Assembly (NCBI RefSeq): GCF_010634855.1 | Contig: NZ_MWLQ01000006.1 | Coordinates: 1-64,000 of the forward strand | Length of the DNA stretch: 64,000 bases | Source: Microbacterium sp. B35-30 | Lineage (GTDB): Bacteria; Actinomycetota; Actinomycetes; Actinomycetales; Microbacteriaceae | Direction of reading: 5' to 3' | Shown: positions 8,572-17,155 of the stretch, in pieces | Numbering within the stretch: position 1 is the stretch's first letter | Layout of the letters: the number at the start of each line of letters is the position of its first letter | Made by a program: the position numbers and the translations under genes | The notes under the pieces: model-generated | The model's database searches: none | The model's input: the letters and a program-made list of their open reading frames with translations, nothing else | What the model was told of the DNA's origin: nothing

Positions 8572-9968
8572 TGCCGACGCTGTACGCCCCGGGATCCACG
8601 CCGATCGCGGTCACGCCCCGCGGTTTCGCGGTGCTCGAACCGGGAACCTCGGCAGCGCTCCTCGGGCGCATCCGCACCCTCGTCGCCGACGGGCGCGGCC
8701 TGGGCGGCGTCATCGAGGCGCTCACGGGCGCCTACGGTGCGTCGCTGACGGCGATCCCGGCCTTCGCGGTGGCGCTCCCCGAGGCTGACGGCATCCGCAT
8801 CGCCGTGCGCGGCGATTTCGCTTTCGAGGTCGACGCGGCGACGCCCGAGCGGGTCACGGGCACCGGCGTGACGACGTGGACCGAGCGGGTGATCCCCGCG
8901 GTCGTGCGCGTGGCGCTGACGACGTCCGAGCCTGACGCCTCGTCGCCCGCGGAGTGGGAGATCGCCGACGGCATCGTGCTGGCCGGCGGAATCGTATGGG
9001 ATGCTGCGTCCCCACGCCCGTCGGCTGCACCGGCGCTGGCGAAGCGCCCCGAAGCCGTCGCGGTGCCGGCGGCCGCTTCGGCACCCGAGACTCCGGCTGC
9101 CGGCGAGGACGCCTCCGGGGCCACCCCTGCGACCCCCGATGCCGAGCCGACCTCCCCGGTTCCTGAGGCACCGCGTGTCGCTGCGTCCCCGGCGCCCGCG
9201 ATCGCCGCGCCTCCCGGAGGGCTCATCGACTCCGTGCCGTCGCTCGCCGACGCGGAGACGCTCCTGCCGTCCGACTCGGCGCTCTCCCCGGACGCGGTCG
9301 CGCCGGCACGGACCGGGCTCGATGCCTGGTTGATGGACGACGACGAGGAAGAGGGAGACGCCGCGGGCGCCGCCGGCGCGGCCGGTTTCGACGAGCTCAT
9401 CGGCGCCACCGTGATCCGCGCCGCCGACGACGCCGCTCAGCGGCAGGAGTCCCTGGCGCCGTCTCCAGCGCCGCCCGGCCCGCCCGTCGCGGGCGATCAC
9501 GACGGCGCGACGATCTCGCTCGCCCAGGCGCGCGCGCTGCGTGCGGCGGCATCAGGCGTCGCGGATTCGAACCCGGCACCCTCCGTGGATGCTCCCCTCG
9601 ACCCGCTCGCCCCACCGCGCCCGCCCGCGCCCGGGCGCGTGCGGATGTCGACCGGGCAGGTGATCCCGCTCGACCGCACCGTCGTGATCGGGCGCCGCCC
9701 GCGGTCCACGCGCGTGAGCGGCACCGACCTGCCGCACCTCGTTGCAGTCGACAGCCCGCAGCAGGACATCTCGCGCAGCCACGTCGAACTGCGGGCCGAA
9801 GGCGAGAGCATCGTCGCCACGGATCTGCGCACCACCAACGGCACCACGCTGCTGCGTCCGGGAACGGATCCCGTGCGGCTGCATCCCGGCGAGGGCACGG
9901 TGGTCGTCCCGGGAGACGTGCTGGATCTCGGCGACGGCATCACGGTCGCGATCGAAGGGATGTCGTGA
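8571..9968 (+). CDS. FHA-domain protein with long disordered linker
   Basis: A 465-residue protein. The first 150 residues contain no motif I recognise (it begins MPTLYAPGSTPIAV and looks like a small alpha/beta domain). A Pro/Ala/Glu-rich, probably disordered middle region follows (about 150-350). The last 115 residues are an FHA domain: a VVIGRRPR strand, then DISRSHVELR and TTNGTTLLRPG, the full phosphothreonine-binding set. No membrane segment is visible. The start is fixed by a GAGGAAT ribosome binding site ending four bases before the ATG and by overlap with the PP2C stop. It overlaps the kinase start by four bases (GTGA). It is probably a phospho-dependent adaptor for that kinase. Confidence 0.9.
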   Translation: MPTLYAPGSTPIAVTPRGFAVLEPGTSAALLGRIRTLVADGRGLGGVIEALTGAYGASLTAIPAFAVALPEADGIRIAVRGDFAFEVDAATPERVTGTGVTTWTERVIPAVVRVALTTSEPDASSPAEWEIADGIVLAGGIVWDAASPRPSAAPALAKRPEAVAVPAAASAPETPAAGEDASGATPATPDAEPTSPVPEAPRVAASPAPAIAAPPGGLIDSVPSLADAETLLPSDSALSPDAVAPARTGLDAWLMDDDEEEGDAAGAAGAAGFDELIGATVIRAADDAAQRQESLAPSPAPPGPPVAGDHDGATISLAQARALRAAASGVADSNPAPSVDAPLDPLAPPRPPAPGRVRMSTGQVIPLDRTVVIGRRPRSTRVSGTDLPHLVAVDSPQQDISRSHVELRAEGESIVATDLRTTNGTTLLRPGTDPVRLHPGEGTVVVPGDVLDLGDGITVAIEGMS

Positions 9969-11671
9969 GTCCCAAGCGCGCGCCGATGGCGCCGCCCGAT
10001 CTTCCGGGCTTCACCTACGTCGACCTGCTCGGGTCCGGCGGCTTCGCCGACGTGTACCTGTACGAGCAGCAGCTTCCAAAGAGGCGCGTGGCCGTCAAGG
10101 TGCTGCTCACGGAGCGCATGTCGAGCGGCTCGGTCGAGGAGTTCACCGCCGAGGCCAACGTCATGGCCATGCTCTCGACGCACCCGGCGATCGTCACGAT
10201 CTACCAGGCCGGCGTCGCGCAGGACGGGCGCCCCTACCTTGTGATGGAGTACTGCCCGCGCCCGAACCTGCAGGTGCGCTACCGGCGCGAGCCCTTCTCG
10301 ATCGCCGAATCGCTGCGCGTCGGCGTGCAGGTCGCCGCCGCGGTCGAGACCGCCCACCGCGCCGGGGTGCTCCACCGCGACATCAAGCCCGCGAACATCC
10401 TGGTCACCGAGTACAACCGTCCGGCGCTCACCGACTTCGGCATCGCATCGACGACGAATGCAGCGGCCGAGTCGGCGGGCCTGTCGATTCCGTGGTCGCC
10501 GCCGGAGTCGTTCGCCGATGTGCCGCGCAGCGACCCCCGCTCCGACGTGTGGGCGCTCGGAGCGACCGTCTACACGCTCCTCGCCGGCCGGTCGCCGTTC
10601 GAGCTGCCGGGTCAGCGCAACTCGGCGGCCGAGCTCATCCACCGCATAGAGACGCTCGCGCTGCCGCCTCTCGGCCGCGCCGACGTGCCCGTGTCGCTGC
10701 AGCGGGCGCTCGACCGGGCGATGGCGAAGTCGCCCGCCGATCGCCACGACAGCGCGCTGGCGTTCGCGCGTGCGCTGCAGACCGTGCAGATCGAGCTGTC
10801 GCACTCCGTGACGCCGATCGACATCCTCGACGACCAGCTTCCGGACGACATCGAGGAGGACGAGGACGACGGGCTCACGCGCGTGCGTGGCGTCGTCAGC
10901 ATCAACCCCGAGACGACTCCGGCGGCCGGCATGACGCGCCCGTCGGCGGTCACCGCCCCGGCGGCGTCGCGGTTCGAGCCGGCGCCCGTCGACGCCGAGA
11001 CCGTCGCGCGATCGATGACCCCGCCGTCGGCGTACGACCAGACGCAGCTCCGAGGGCAGCCCGACCTGCCGGTGTCGTTCGACGAGACGGTGCTTCGTGC
11101 TCCCGCGACCACCGGATTCGCGACCACCGACGCCACGACCGTGGCTCGGGGCACGATCCACGAGCACGGAGCCGCGGCCACCGTGCCGGGGAGGTTCATC
11201 CCCGGCGCCGATGACGCCGCCGCATCTGACGCAGACCAGGTCGCGCCGCCCCGCCGGCGCACCGGACTGTGGATCGGGCTCGGCGCCGGTGCCCTGGTGA
11301 TCGTCGCGGTGATCATCGGAGTGTCGCTTCCCGGTCTGCTGTCGGGCACGTCGCAGGATCCGCCGACGCCCTCTGCCTCGTCGAAGCCGCAGGATCCGCT
11401 CTCGATGGTCGTGCCGCCCGTGGAAGACGTGGCAGGTGCCGCCGTTGACGGCGGTGTGCGCTTCACCTGGACGAATCCCGACCCGCAGGACGGCGACAGC
11501 TACATCGTCGAACCGGTCTCGGCGAGCGACCCCACCACCGAGGCCCAGCCCGTGGACACTGCCGAGATCGTCGTTCCTGCCGTGACGTCGGGTCAGACCT
11601 GCATCGACGTCACTCTCGTGCGCGAGAACGGCCAGTACCAGCAGACGCCGAGCCGGGGGTGCGCGCCGTGA
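9965..11671 (+). CDS. Transmembrane PknB-type Ser/Thr protein kinase with FnIII-like ectodomain
   Basis: A 568-residue kinase. The catalytic domain covers about residues 15-275, with a GSGGFADVY P-loop, ATP-binding Lys45 (AVKVL), catalytic Asp139 in HRDIKPANIL, and the DFGIAS Mg-binding motif. The activation segment ends in IPWSPPES rather than the common GTPxYMAPE. A Thr-rich juxtamembrane linker with an Asp/Glu patch follows, then one membrane helix (about 433-457). The short outside part (about 110 residues) starts Pro/Ser-rich and then resembles a single FnIII-like fold with two cysteines near the end. The GTG start overlaps the previous stop (GTGA); an in-frame ATG at 9986 is an alternative. 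It is the sensor of the module, and PP2C plus three FHA proteins are its likely partners. Confidence 0.94.
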   Translation: MSPKRAPMAPPDLPGFTYVDLLGSGGFADVYLYEQQLPKRRVAVKVLLTERMSSGSVEEFTAEANVMAMLSTHPAIVTIYQAGVAQDGRPYLVMEYCPRPNLQVRYRREPFSIAESLRVGVQVAAAVETAHRAGVLHRDIKPANILVTEYNRPALTDFGIASTTNAAAESAGLSIPWSPPESFADVPRSDPRSDVWALGATVYTLLAGRSPFELPGQRNSAAELIHRIETLALPPLGRADVPVSLQRALDRAMAKSPADRHDSALAFARALQTVQIELSHSVTPIDILDDQLPDDIEEDEDDGLTRVRGVVSINPETTPAAGMTRPSAVTAPAASRFEPAPVDAETVARSMTPPSAYDQTQLRGQPDLPVSFDETVLRAPATTGFATTDATTVARGTIHEHGAAATVPGRFIPGADDAAASDADQVAPPRRRTGLWIGLGAGALVIVAVIIGVSLPGLLSGTSQDPPTPSASSKPQDPLSMVVPPVEDVAGAAVDGGVRFTWTNPDPQDGDSYIVEPVSASDPTTEAQPVDTAEIVVPAVTSGQTCIDVTLVRENGQYQQTPSRGCAP

Positions 11672-12420
11672 CCGCTGCCGTTGCCGACACGCTGAGGGTC
11701 GAGTTCGCCGGAGAGGAGTTCTCCGTCCCGCCCGACGCGGTGTTCACGGTCGGACGTGAGGGCGACCTCGCCATCGATGACAACCTGTTCCTGCACCGCA
11801 ACTTCCTCACGATCCAGAACGTCGAGGGACTCTGGCTGCTGTCCAACGTGGGCTCCCGCCTCTCGGCGACCGTCACGGACACCGGTGGGCGCGTGCAGGC
11901 GTGGCTCGCACCGGGCGCACGCCTGCCGCTGGTCTTCGCGGCGACATCCGTGATCTTCAGCGCGGGGCCGACGACATACGAGCTCACCATCCACGCCGCC
12001 GAGCCGACGTTCCGTGACACGCAGCCGCCGCCCGACGACGACGGGCTGAGCACGATCGGCGACGTGCCGCTCACCCAAAGCCAGCGCGTCATGATCCTCG
12101 CGCTCGCCGAGCCGGTGCTGCGGCGGGAGGGGACCGGCATGAGCGAGCTGCCGACGTCGGCGCAGGCCGCCGAGCGGCTGGGGTGGACACTCACCCGCTT
12201 CAACCGCAAGCTCGACAACGTGTGCGACAAGCTCGACCGCATCGGGGTTCCCGGCATGCGCGGCGGCGTCCGGTCGTACGCCACCAATCGCCGGGTGCGG
12301 CTCGTCGAGCACGCGCTTGCGGCGCGCCTGGTCACGCGCGACGATCTGCCGCTCCTCGACGAGGAGCGCGCGAACTCGCTCAGCGGCGAACGCGACGCCC
12401 GCCTCGACGAAGACGGCTGA
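11668..12420 (+). CDS. FHA-like plus winged-helix regulatory protein
   Basis: A 250-residue protein whose GTG start overlaps the kinase stop (GTGA). The first 110 residues look like an FHA domain: a strand ending FTVGREGDLAID, then FLHRNFLTIQ and LLSNVGSR. The usual Ser-Arg-x-x-His is HRNF here, so phosphothreonine binding is doubtful. Residues about 125-245 form a predicted winged-helix domain: ITQSQ-like opening, an alanine-rich helix over SAQAAERLGWT, and a recognition-type helix TRFNRKLDNVCDKL. This FHA/winged-helix layout is known in actinobacteria, but its target is not. It is the last gene of the run and could carry the signal from the kinase to DNA or to another protein. Confidence 0.82.
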   Translation: MTAAVADTLRVEFAGEEFSVPPDAVFTVGREGDLAIDDNLFLHRNFLTIQNVEGLWLLSNVGSRLSATVTDTGGRVQAWLAPGARLPLVFAATSVIFSAGPTTYELTIHAAEPTFRDTQPPPDDDGLSTIGDVPLTQSQRVMILALAEPVLRREGTGMSELPTSAQAAERLGWTLTRFNRKLDNVCDKLDRIGVPGMRGGVRSYATNRRVRLVEHALAARLVTRDDLPLLDEERANSLSGERDARLDEDG

Positions 12421-12480
12421 GCGCCGGGTGAGCGCGCCAGCAGCGCCGACCGCCGTACGGCGAGGTCAGCGCCCGGCGTC
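12421..12480. terminator. Candidate bidirectional terminator between convergent genes
   Basis: Between the stop of the FHA/winged-helix gene and the convergent gene ending at 12466, the sequence holds nested inverted repeats: GCGCCGGG at 12421-12428 can pair with CCCGGCG near 12473-12479, and an inner GACC-gc-CGTACG-gc-GAGGTC hairpin lies between. There is no T-run, as is usual in such GC-rich genomes. It overlaps the last codons of the minus-strand gene. Confidence 0.4.
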
Positions 12481-12957
12481 GTAGAGGTGGCGTCCGCCGT
12501 GGCTGACGACCTTGACGACCACGCCCCGGCGGTGCAGCTCCGCGACCGTGCGGGTCTCCTCGTCGATGTCGCGCCCGAGCGCGTGCACGTTCGCGACGAC
12601 CAGCACATCGCCGCGCCCCAGCGTTCCGAACAGGCGCACGAGACGTTCCTCCCACGACTCGAGCGTCTCGGGAGCGGGATGGCGGAAGCCCTCGATCGGC
12701 ACGCCGAACCGCGTGAGGTCGTTGCGCTGCTCGACCACCGAGGGCATGTCGTCGCGAGAGATGACCAACCCGACCAGCCGTGACCCGGCGGGCTGGGCCT
12801 GCCACCAGTTGCGGTTCTGCTGCAGCTCGGTGAAGCACTTGGGGCACTCCGCGGCCGGGTGCGGCAGGTGCAGGGGCGCCGTGTCGGCGCCGATCGACCC
12901 CGGAGTCGCCACGGCGTGGGTGTGCCCGGCCGGCGGCGTCTTCGTCGTCTCGCTCAT
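12466..12957 (-). CDS. Orphan resolvase-fold (serine recombinase N-terminal domain-like) protein
   Basis: A 163-residue protein. After about 60 mostly disordered residues, including one CPKC pair, residues about 61-160 follow the serine-resolvase catalytic fold: LVGLVISRDDM matches the strand bearing the nucleophilic Ser, VVEQRNDLTRFGV matches the helix after it, and GRGDVLVVANVHALGRDIDEE matches the region normally reading G-D-x-L-V-V-x-x-x-D-R-L-G-R. The protein stops after this domain, with no helix-turn-helix DNA-binding region. There are no inverted repeats or mobile genes around it. It may be a domesticated, non-recombining paralogue. The fold is inferred from motif order only. Confidence 0.65.
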   Translation of the reverse strand: MSETTKTPPAGHTHAVATPGSIGADTAPLHLPHPAAECPKCFTELQQNRNWWQAQPAGSRLVGLVISRDDMPSVVEQRNDLTRFGVPIEGFRHPAPETLESWEERLVRLFGTLGRGDVLVVANVHALGRDIDEETRTVAELHRRGVVVKVVSHGGRHLYDAGR

Positions 12958-13067
12958 GTGAGGCCCCTTCGCTCACTCATCATTCTCTCATCCAGCCGGC
13001 GCGGTGCCGCCGGTGCGGTGGCTCGGATGGAGCCGGCCGCGTGGTCGGTCGTCGTCTCCGGTCGTCG

Positions 13068-14915
13068 TCAGTCCTCGTCGTCGAGGCGCAGCTCGACGCT
13101 GAGCTGGTCGGCGTCGAGCTCGGCGAGCGCGTGGCGCAGGGCCGGCGTGCTGTAGCCCCCACCCGACGACACCTCGTTCAGCCGTGCGCGCATCGCCTCG
13201 ATCATCGCCACGCGCAGCTCGAGCAGGTCCCGCGTCGGCAGGTCGTCGCGGTCGTCGGGCGGGTCGACCATGCGGCTGCCGACGACGGCGACGAGCTCGT
13301 CGGGGAACGGGGTGCCGTCGCGGCGACGCAGCGCCGGATCCGACAGCGCAGTCGCGGCCGCGTCGCGCAGCTCGTCGTCGAGGGCGGACTGCTCGGCCTT
13401 GTCGAGGCTGTCGTCGCCGGGCCGGTCGAGCCGCAGCAGCCGGACGACCCACGGGAGGGTGAAGCCCTGCAGCATCAGGCTGCCGGCCGCGACGGCGAAG
13501 GCGATGAAGACGAGCAGCGCCCGGTCGCTGGTGCCGTCGCGGGGCAGCGTCTGCGCGGCGGCGAGCGTCACGACGCCGCGCATGCCGGCCCAGACGATGA
13601 TCGCCCCGTGCTTCCAGCCGAGAGGCGACGCCTGGTAGTAGTCGAGGTCGTTCAGCGCGCGTGCGACCCGCGCGCGCATCGACGCGACACGCCGCTGCGC
13701 CCGTGGACTGTCGAAGCTCACTTCGTCGCGCCGGTTGCGACGGCGGCGACGGGATGCCGGTGGCCGGGCGCCGTCGCCGGAAGGGGGCGTGGCGACCGCC
13801 TGTCCCGTCGCCTGGGCGGCGGAGCCCGCAGGCAGGACGTCGCCCGACGCGATCTCATCGATGCGCGCCGACATCGCCTCGAGGCGGCTGCGCTGACGGC
13901 CGCGGGCGCGCCGGCTCTGCAGCCAGACGAGGAGCGACACGTAGGCCGCGCGCACCACGAGCAGGATCGCGAGCGCTGCGGCGGCGACGGCGAGCCCGGT
14001 GCCGAGTCCGTTGTGGTCCTCGATGTTCTGCGTCACGATGTCGTTCAGCTCGAGCCCCATGACCAGGAAGACCGCGCCCTCGAGTACGAGTTCGATCGTC
14101 CGCCAGTTGTGCTCGTCCGAGCGGCGCTGCTCGGGTGAGAACCATCGAGCCGCCCCCTGGCCGGTCACGATGCCGGCGACGACCGCGGCGACGAGTCCTG
14201 ACCCGCCGAGCTCCTCGGTCGGGATGTACGCGATGAAGGGCACCACGAATCCCACCGCCGTATTCGCGGCCGAGTTCTTGATCAGTGCCCGCAGGCGCAG
14301 GTTGAGCAGCCCGACGATCGCACCCACCACGGCCGCGACGAGGACGCCCCAGGCGAAGGCGGGGATGAACCCCACGCCCACACCGGCGTCGCCGGCGACG
14401 GTGGTGGCCACGGCGACCGAGGCGATCATCGTGCGCAGCAGCACCAGCGCCGTCGCGTCGTTGAGCAGGCTCTCGCCCTCGAGCATCGTCACGACGCGCC
14501 GGGAGACACCCAGGCGCTTGACGATGGAGGTGGCGACGGCATCCGTCGGACTGAGTATCGCCCCGAGAGCGACGGCGATGGCGGGCTGGATGCCGGGGAT
14601 CACGGCGATGAAGAAGAGCCCCAGCACGATCGAGCTGACGATGACGAGCAGGAACGACAGCCCCGCGATCGGCCCGAAGTCGCGGCGGAACTCGATCGCC
14701 GGCAGGGAGACCGCAGCCGAGTAGAGCAGCGGCGGAAGAACGCCCACCAGGATCCACTCGGGGTCGATCTCGGGGATCTCCACGAACGGCAGGATGCTCA
14801 CCGCGGCCCCGACGAGCAGCAGGATCAGCGGCCCCGCGATCCCGAGCTTCGGCGCCACCGCCGTTGCGAGCGCGATGACGAGGATCGCGACGATGACGAC
14901 GATCAGCACTTCCAC
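13068..14915 (-). CDS. CPA1-family Na+/H+ antiporter
   Basis: A 615-residue membrane protein that should exchange sodium (or potassium) for protons across the cytoplasmic membrane. About twelve hydrophobic helices fill the first 430 residues; family signatures are VGVLPPLLYSAAV, LSPTDAVATSIVKRLG and EGESLLNDATALV, the last carrying the Asp expected for ion binding. A hydrophilic insert of about 75 residues (near 345-420), rich in Arg and Ser, separates the last helices from the rest. A charged cytoplasmic tail follows. It starts with ATG at 14915, is transcribed alone and is followed by the 12958-13067 gap. A dispersed repeat lies just upstream (14987-15119). Confidence 0.93.
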   Translation of the reverse strand: MEVLIVVIVAILVIALATAVAPKLGIAGPLILLLVGAAVSILPFVEIPEIDPEWILVGVLPPLLYSAAVSLPAIEFRRDFGPIAGLSFLLVIVSSIVLGLFFIAVIPGIQPAIAVALGAILSPTDAVATSIVKRLGVSRRVVTMLEGESLLNDATALVLLRTMIASVAVATTVAGDAGVGVGFIPAFAWGVLVAAVVGAIVGLLNLRLRALIKNSAANTAVGFVVPFIAYIPTEELGGSGLVAAVVAGIVTGQGAARWFSPEQRRSDEHNWRTIELVLEGAVFLVMGLELNDIVTQNIEDHNGLGTGLAVAAAALAILLVVRAAYVSLLVWLQSRRARGRQRSRLEAMSARIDEIASGDVLPAGSAAQATGQAVATPPSGDGARPPASRRRRRNRRDEVSFDSPRAQRRVASMRARVARALNDLDYYQASPLGWKHGAIIVWAGMRGVVTLAAAQTLPRDGTSDRALLVFIAFAVAAGSLMLQGFTLPWVVRLLRLDRPGDDSLDKAEQSALDDELRDAAATALSDPALRRRDGTPFPDELVAVVGSRMVDPPDDRDDLPTRDLLELRVAMIEAMRARLNEVSSGGGYSTPALRHALAELDADQLSVELRLDDED

Positions 14916-14986
14916 GCCTCAGAGCCTATTGCGCGGCATCCCAGCGTCCGTGAGGGACCGGCGCTCGCCTCACGCGTCGCCTTCCG

Positions 14987-15119
14987 GGTCGTTGAGCGAG
15001 CGAGTACGCGGCCGTTGAGCGAGCTTGCGAGTCGAAGCGCAGAGACGAAACGCGCCTGGCTCTCGTCGCAGGTTCGGGGCGTTGCGTCTCGGTCGTTTCG
15101 CTCCCTCGCTGAACGACCG
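14987..15119. repeat. Dispersed inverted-repeat element, copy A
   Basis: The outer arms are GGTCGTTGAGCGAG (from 14987) and the near-complement ending GAACGACC (to 15119). Inside are the words GAGACGAAACG and GTCTCGGTCGTTTCG, also complementary. The same words recur at 18691, 22824-23080, 28428-28645 and 31893-32009, always between genes. The unit folds into a long cruciform or RNA hairpin and resembles REP/BIME-type elements. This copy lies between the antiporter start and the malate dehydrogenase stop. Confidence 0.85.
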
Positions 15120-15140
15120 GTGGTAGCCGGCGGCGGGCGC

Positions 15141-16193
15141 CTACAGCACGCCGAGTTCGCGTACCGCGTCGCGCTCGGCGACGAGTTCTTCGACGGATGC
15201 CGCGAGCCGGCCCTGCGCGCGAGCGTCGAGGTCGAGCCCCTCGACGACCTCGTAGCCGTCGCCGAGCAGACCGATGCCGCCGGAGCGCACCGGGAACGAG
15301 CACACGATTCCCTCGGGCACCCCGTACTCGCCGCGCGAGACGACGGCGGCCGACGTCCAGCTGCGGCCCGGGGTACCGAGCTGCTCGTCGCGCACGTGGT
15401 CGATCGCGGCGTTCGCCGCCGATGCCACCGACGACGAGCCGCGCACCTCGATGATCTCGGCGCCGCGCTTCGCGACCCGGGGGATGAAGACGTCGTCGAG
15501 CCAGGCCGTCGCCGCCTCGCGGCCGCCCAGACGGTCGGCCAGCGCCTCGAGCACCGGCATCCCGCCCCAAGATCCCTGAGTCTGTCGAAGGGTCGCATGC
15601 GAGACGTCCGGGAACTGCGTGGCCGAATGGTTGCCCCAGATCGTCACGCCGTCGATGTCGCCCGCACCGACCTGCAGCGTCTCGGCGAGCTGGCCGACGG
15701 CGCGGTTGTGGTCGAGGCGCGTGAGTGCGCTGAAGCGGTGGACGGGCACCTCGGGAGCAGCGGATGCCGCGGCGATGAGCGCGTTCGTGTTCGCGGGATT
15801 GCCCACCACGACCACGCGCACGTCCTCGTCGGCGACGGCGCCGATCGCCTTCCCCTGGGGGCCGAAGATGCCGGCGTTCGCCGCGAGCAGGTCGCCGCGC
15901 TCCATGCCGGCCGTGCGTGGCCGCGCACCGACGAGCATCGCGATGCGGGCGCCGTTGAAGGCGGTCAGCGCGTCGTCGGTCACGTCGACGTCGATCAGCA
16001 GCGGGAACGCGCAGTCCTGCAGCTCGAGCGCCGCGCCCTCGGCCGCCCGCATGCCCTGCGGGATCTCGAGCAGCCGCAGCCGAACCGGACGGTCCGGCCC
16101 GAGCATTTCGCCCGCCGCGATGCGGAACATCAGCGCGTAGCCGATCTGCCCGCCGCCGCCGGTGATGGTCACGGTCGTGGGTTCGCTCGCCAT
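15141..16193 (-). CDS. mdh: Malate dehydrogenase (NAD-dependent)
   Basis: A 350-residue enzyme of the TCA cycle, interconverting malate and oxaloacetate with NAD. The N-terminal Rossmann motif reads [13 protein letters not shown], the substrate-binding loop [14 protein letters not shown], the catalytic Asp is in [10 protein letters not shown] and the proton-accepting His in [12 protein letters not shown]. The C-terminal [15 protein letters not shown] and [13 protein letters not shown] blocks are typical of the actinobacterial cytosolic-type MDH. The gene is alone on the minus strand. It has an in-frame insertion of a dispersed repeat (15574-15593) that adds [12 protein letters not shown] residues just after the catalytic His region, in a segment that varies among MDHs, so the enzyme is probably still active. 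Confidence 0.95.
   Translation of the reverse strand: MASEPTTVTITGGGGQIGYALMFRIAAGEMLGPDRPVRLRLLEIPQGMRAAEGAALELQDCAFPLLIDVDVTDDALTAFNGARIAMLVGARPRTAGMERGDLLAANAGIFGPQGKAIGAVADEDVRVVVVGNPANTNALIAAASAAPEVPVHRFSALTRLDHNRAVGQLAETLQVGAGDIDGVTIWGNHSATQFPDVSHATLRQTQGSWGGMPVLEALADRLGGREAATAWLDDVFIPRVAKRGAEIIEVRGSSSVASAANAAIDHVRDEQLGTPGRSWTSAAVVSRGEYGVPEGIVCSFPVRSGGIGLLGDGYEVVEGLDLDARAQGRLAASVEELVAERDAVRELGVL
15574..15593 (-). repeat. CTTCGACAGACTCAGGG-type repeat inside malate dehydrogenase
   Basis: Read on the minus strand this is ACCCTTCGACAGACTCAGGG, a form of the very common CTTCGACAGGCTCAG element of actinobacteria. It is in frame and translates as part of LRQTQG. A second copy sits within the aldehyde dehydrogenase gene at 25764-25779. 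Confidence 0.75.
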
Positions 16194-16285
16194 GCCACGA
16201 GCCTATGCCCGCGGCATTGTACGCAATCCGCGAGATTCTGTGGCGTTCTCGTGTGCGATCAGGCGTTCGGGGTACCGTGACAGCT

Positions 16286-17155
16286 ATGACGTTCAATGAG
16301 AACGCCAACGTCGGGGGGAACACGGCGCGGCGTCGAGGAGCGGGCGCGGCGGTGGCGGGCGGTGGCATCGCCGGCATCGGCGCGATCGCCGTGATTCTGT
16401 TCCAGCTCTTCACCGGACAGGACCTGTCGGGCATCATCCCCACGACGCCGCAGGTCGGGACCGGCGAGGAGTCCGAGATCGCGCAGTGCGAGACGGGCGC
16501 GGATGCGAACACGAACGACGACTGCCGGCTCGCCGCCGGGAGCCTGGTGCTCGACGAGTACTGGACCGACCAGATGCAGGGGTATCGCGCACCCCAGCTC
16601 GTGATCGTGGACGGCCAGACGGCGACGACGTGCGGCACGGCATCCAACCAGACCGGTCCGTTCTACTGCCCGCCCGAAGAGACGGTCTACATCGACCCGA
16701 CGTTCTTCGGCCTGCTGCGTCAGCAGTTCGACGCGTCGGCGGGCGACCTCGCCCAGCTCTACGTGCTCGCCCACGAGTACGGGCACCACGTGCAGCACAT
16801 CGCCGGCATCATGGAGCAGCATCCCAACAACGGCACCGGGCCTGACAGCAATGGCGTGCGCACCGAGCTGCAGGCCGACTGCTTCGCCGGCGCGTGGGTG
16901 GGCGACATGACCGAGCAGGTCGACGAGAACGGCGTGCCGTATCTGCAGGAGCCCACGCCGCAGCAGATCGCCGACGCGATCAACGCGGCGGGCGTCGTCG
17001 GCGACGACCACATCCAGCAGGAGACCGGGGGCGTGGTGAACCCCGAGTCCTGGACGCACGGCTCCAGCGAGCAGCGGCAGCGCTGGTTCGAGGCGGGGTA
17101 CCGGGGCGGTGTCTCCGCCTGCGACACCTTCGGCGTCTCGGGGAGAAGCCTATGA
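16286..17155 (+). CDS. YpfJ-type neutral zinc metallopeptidase, membrane-anchored
   Basis: A 289-residue protein of the putative neutral zinc metallopeptidase family (YpfJ/PF04228). A single N-terminal hydrophobic helix (about residues 22-42) should anchor it, with the enzyme outside. Zinc ligands are in AHEYGHHVQH, and the downstream block TELQADCFAGAWVG carries the third-ligand helix. Four or more cysteines in the outside part could form disulfides. The ATG at 16286 was chosen because it gives the short polar N-terminus typical of the family before the helix; the frame is open for 27 more codons upstream. It overlaps the prolyl iminopeptidase gene by four bases (ATGA), so the two are co-translated. 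Substrate unknown. Confidence 0.9.
   Translation: MTFNENANVGGNTARRRGAGAAVAGGGIAGIGAIAVILFQLFTGQDLSGIIPTTPQVGTGEESEIAQCETGADANTNDDCRLAAGSLVLDEYWTDQMQGYRAPQLVIVDGQTATTCGTASNQTGPFYCPPEETVYIDPTFFGLLRQQFDASAGDLAQLYVLAHEYGHHVQHIAGIMEQHPNNGTGPDSNGVRTELQADCFAGAWVGDMTEQVDENGVPYLQEPTPQQIADAINAAGVVGDDHIQQETGGVVNPESWTHGSSEQRQRWFEAGYRGGVSACDTFGVSGRSL

Noticed and set aside
12466..12957. Serine recombinase as part of a mobile element
   Set aside because: No transposase, inverted repeat pair, att site or cargo gene is visible around it, and the DNA-binding domain is absent.
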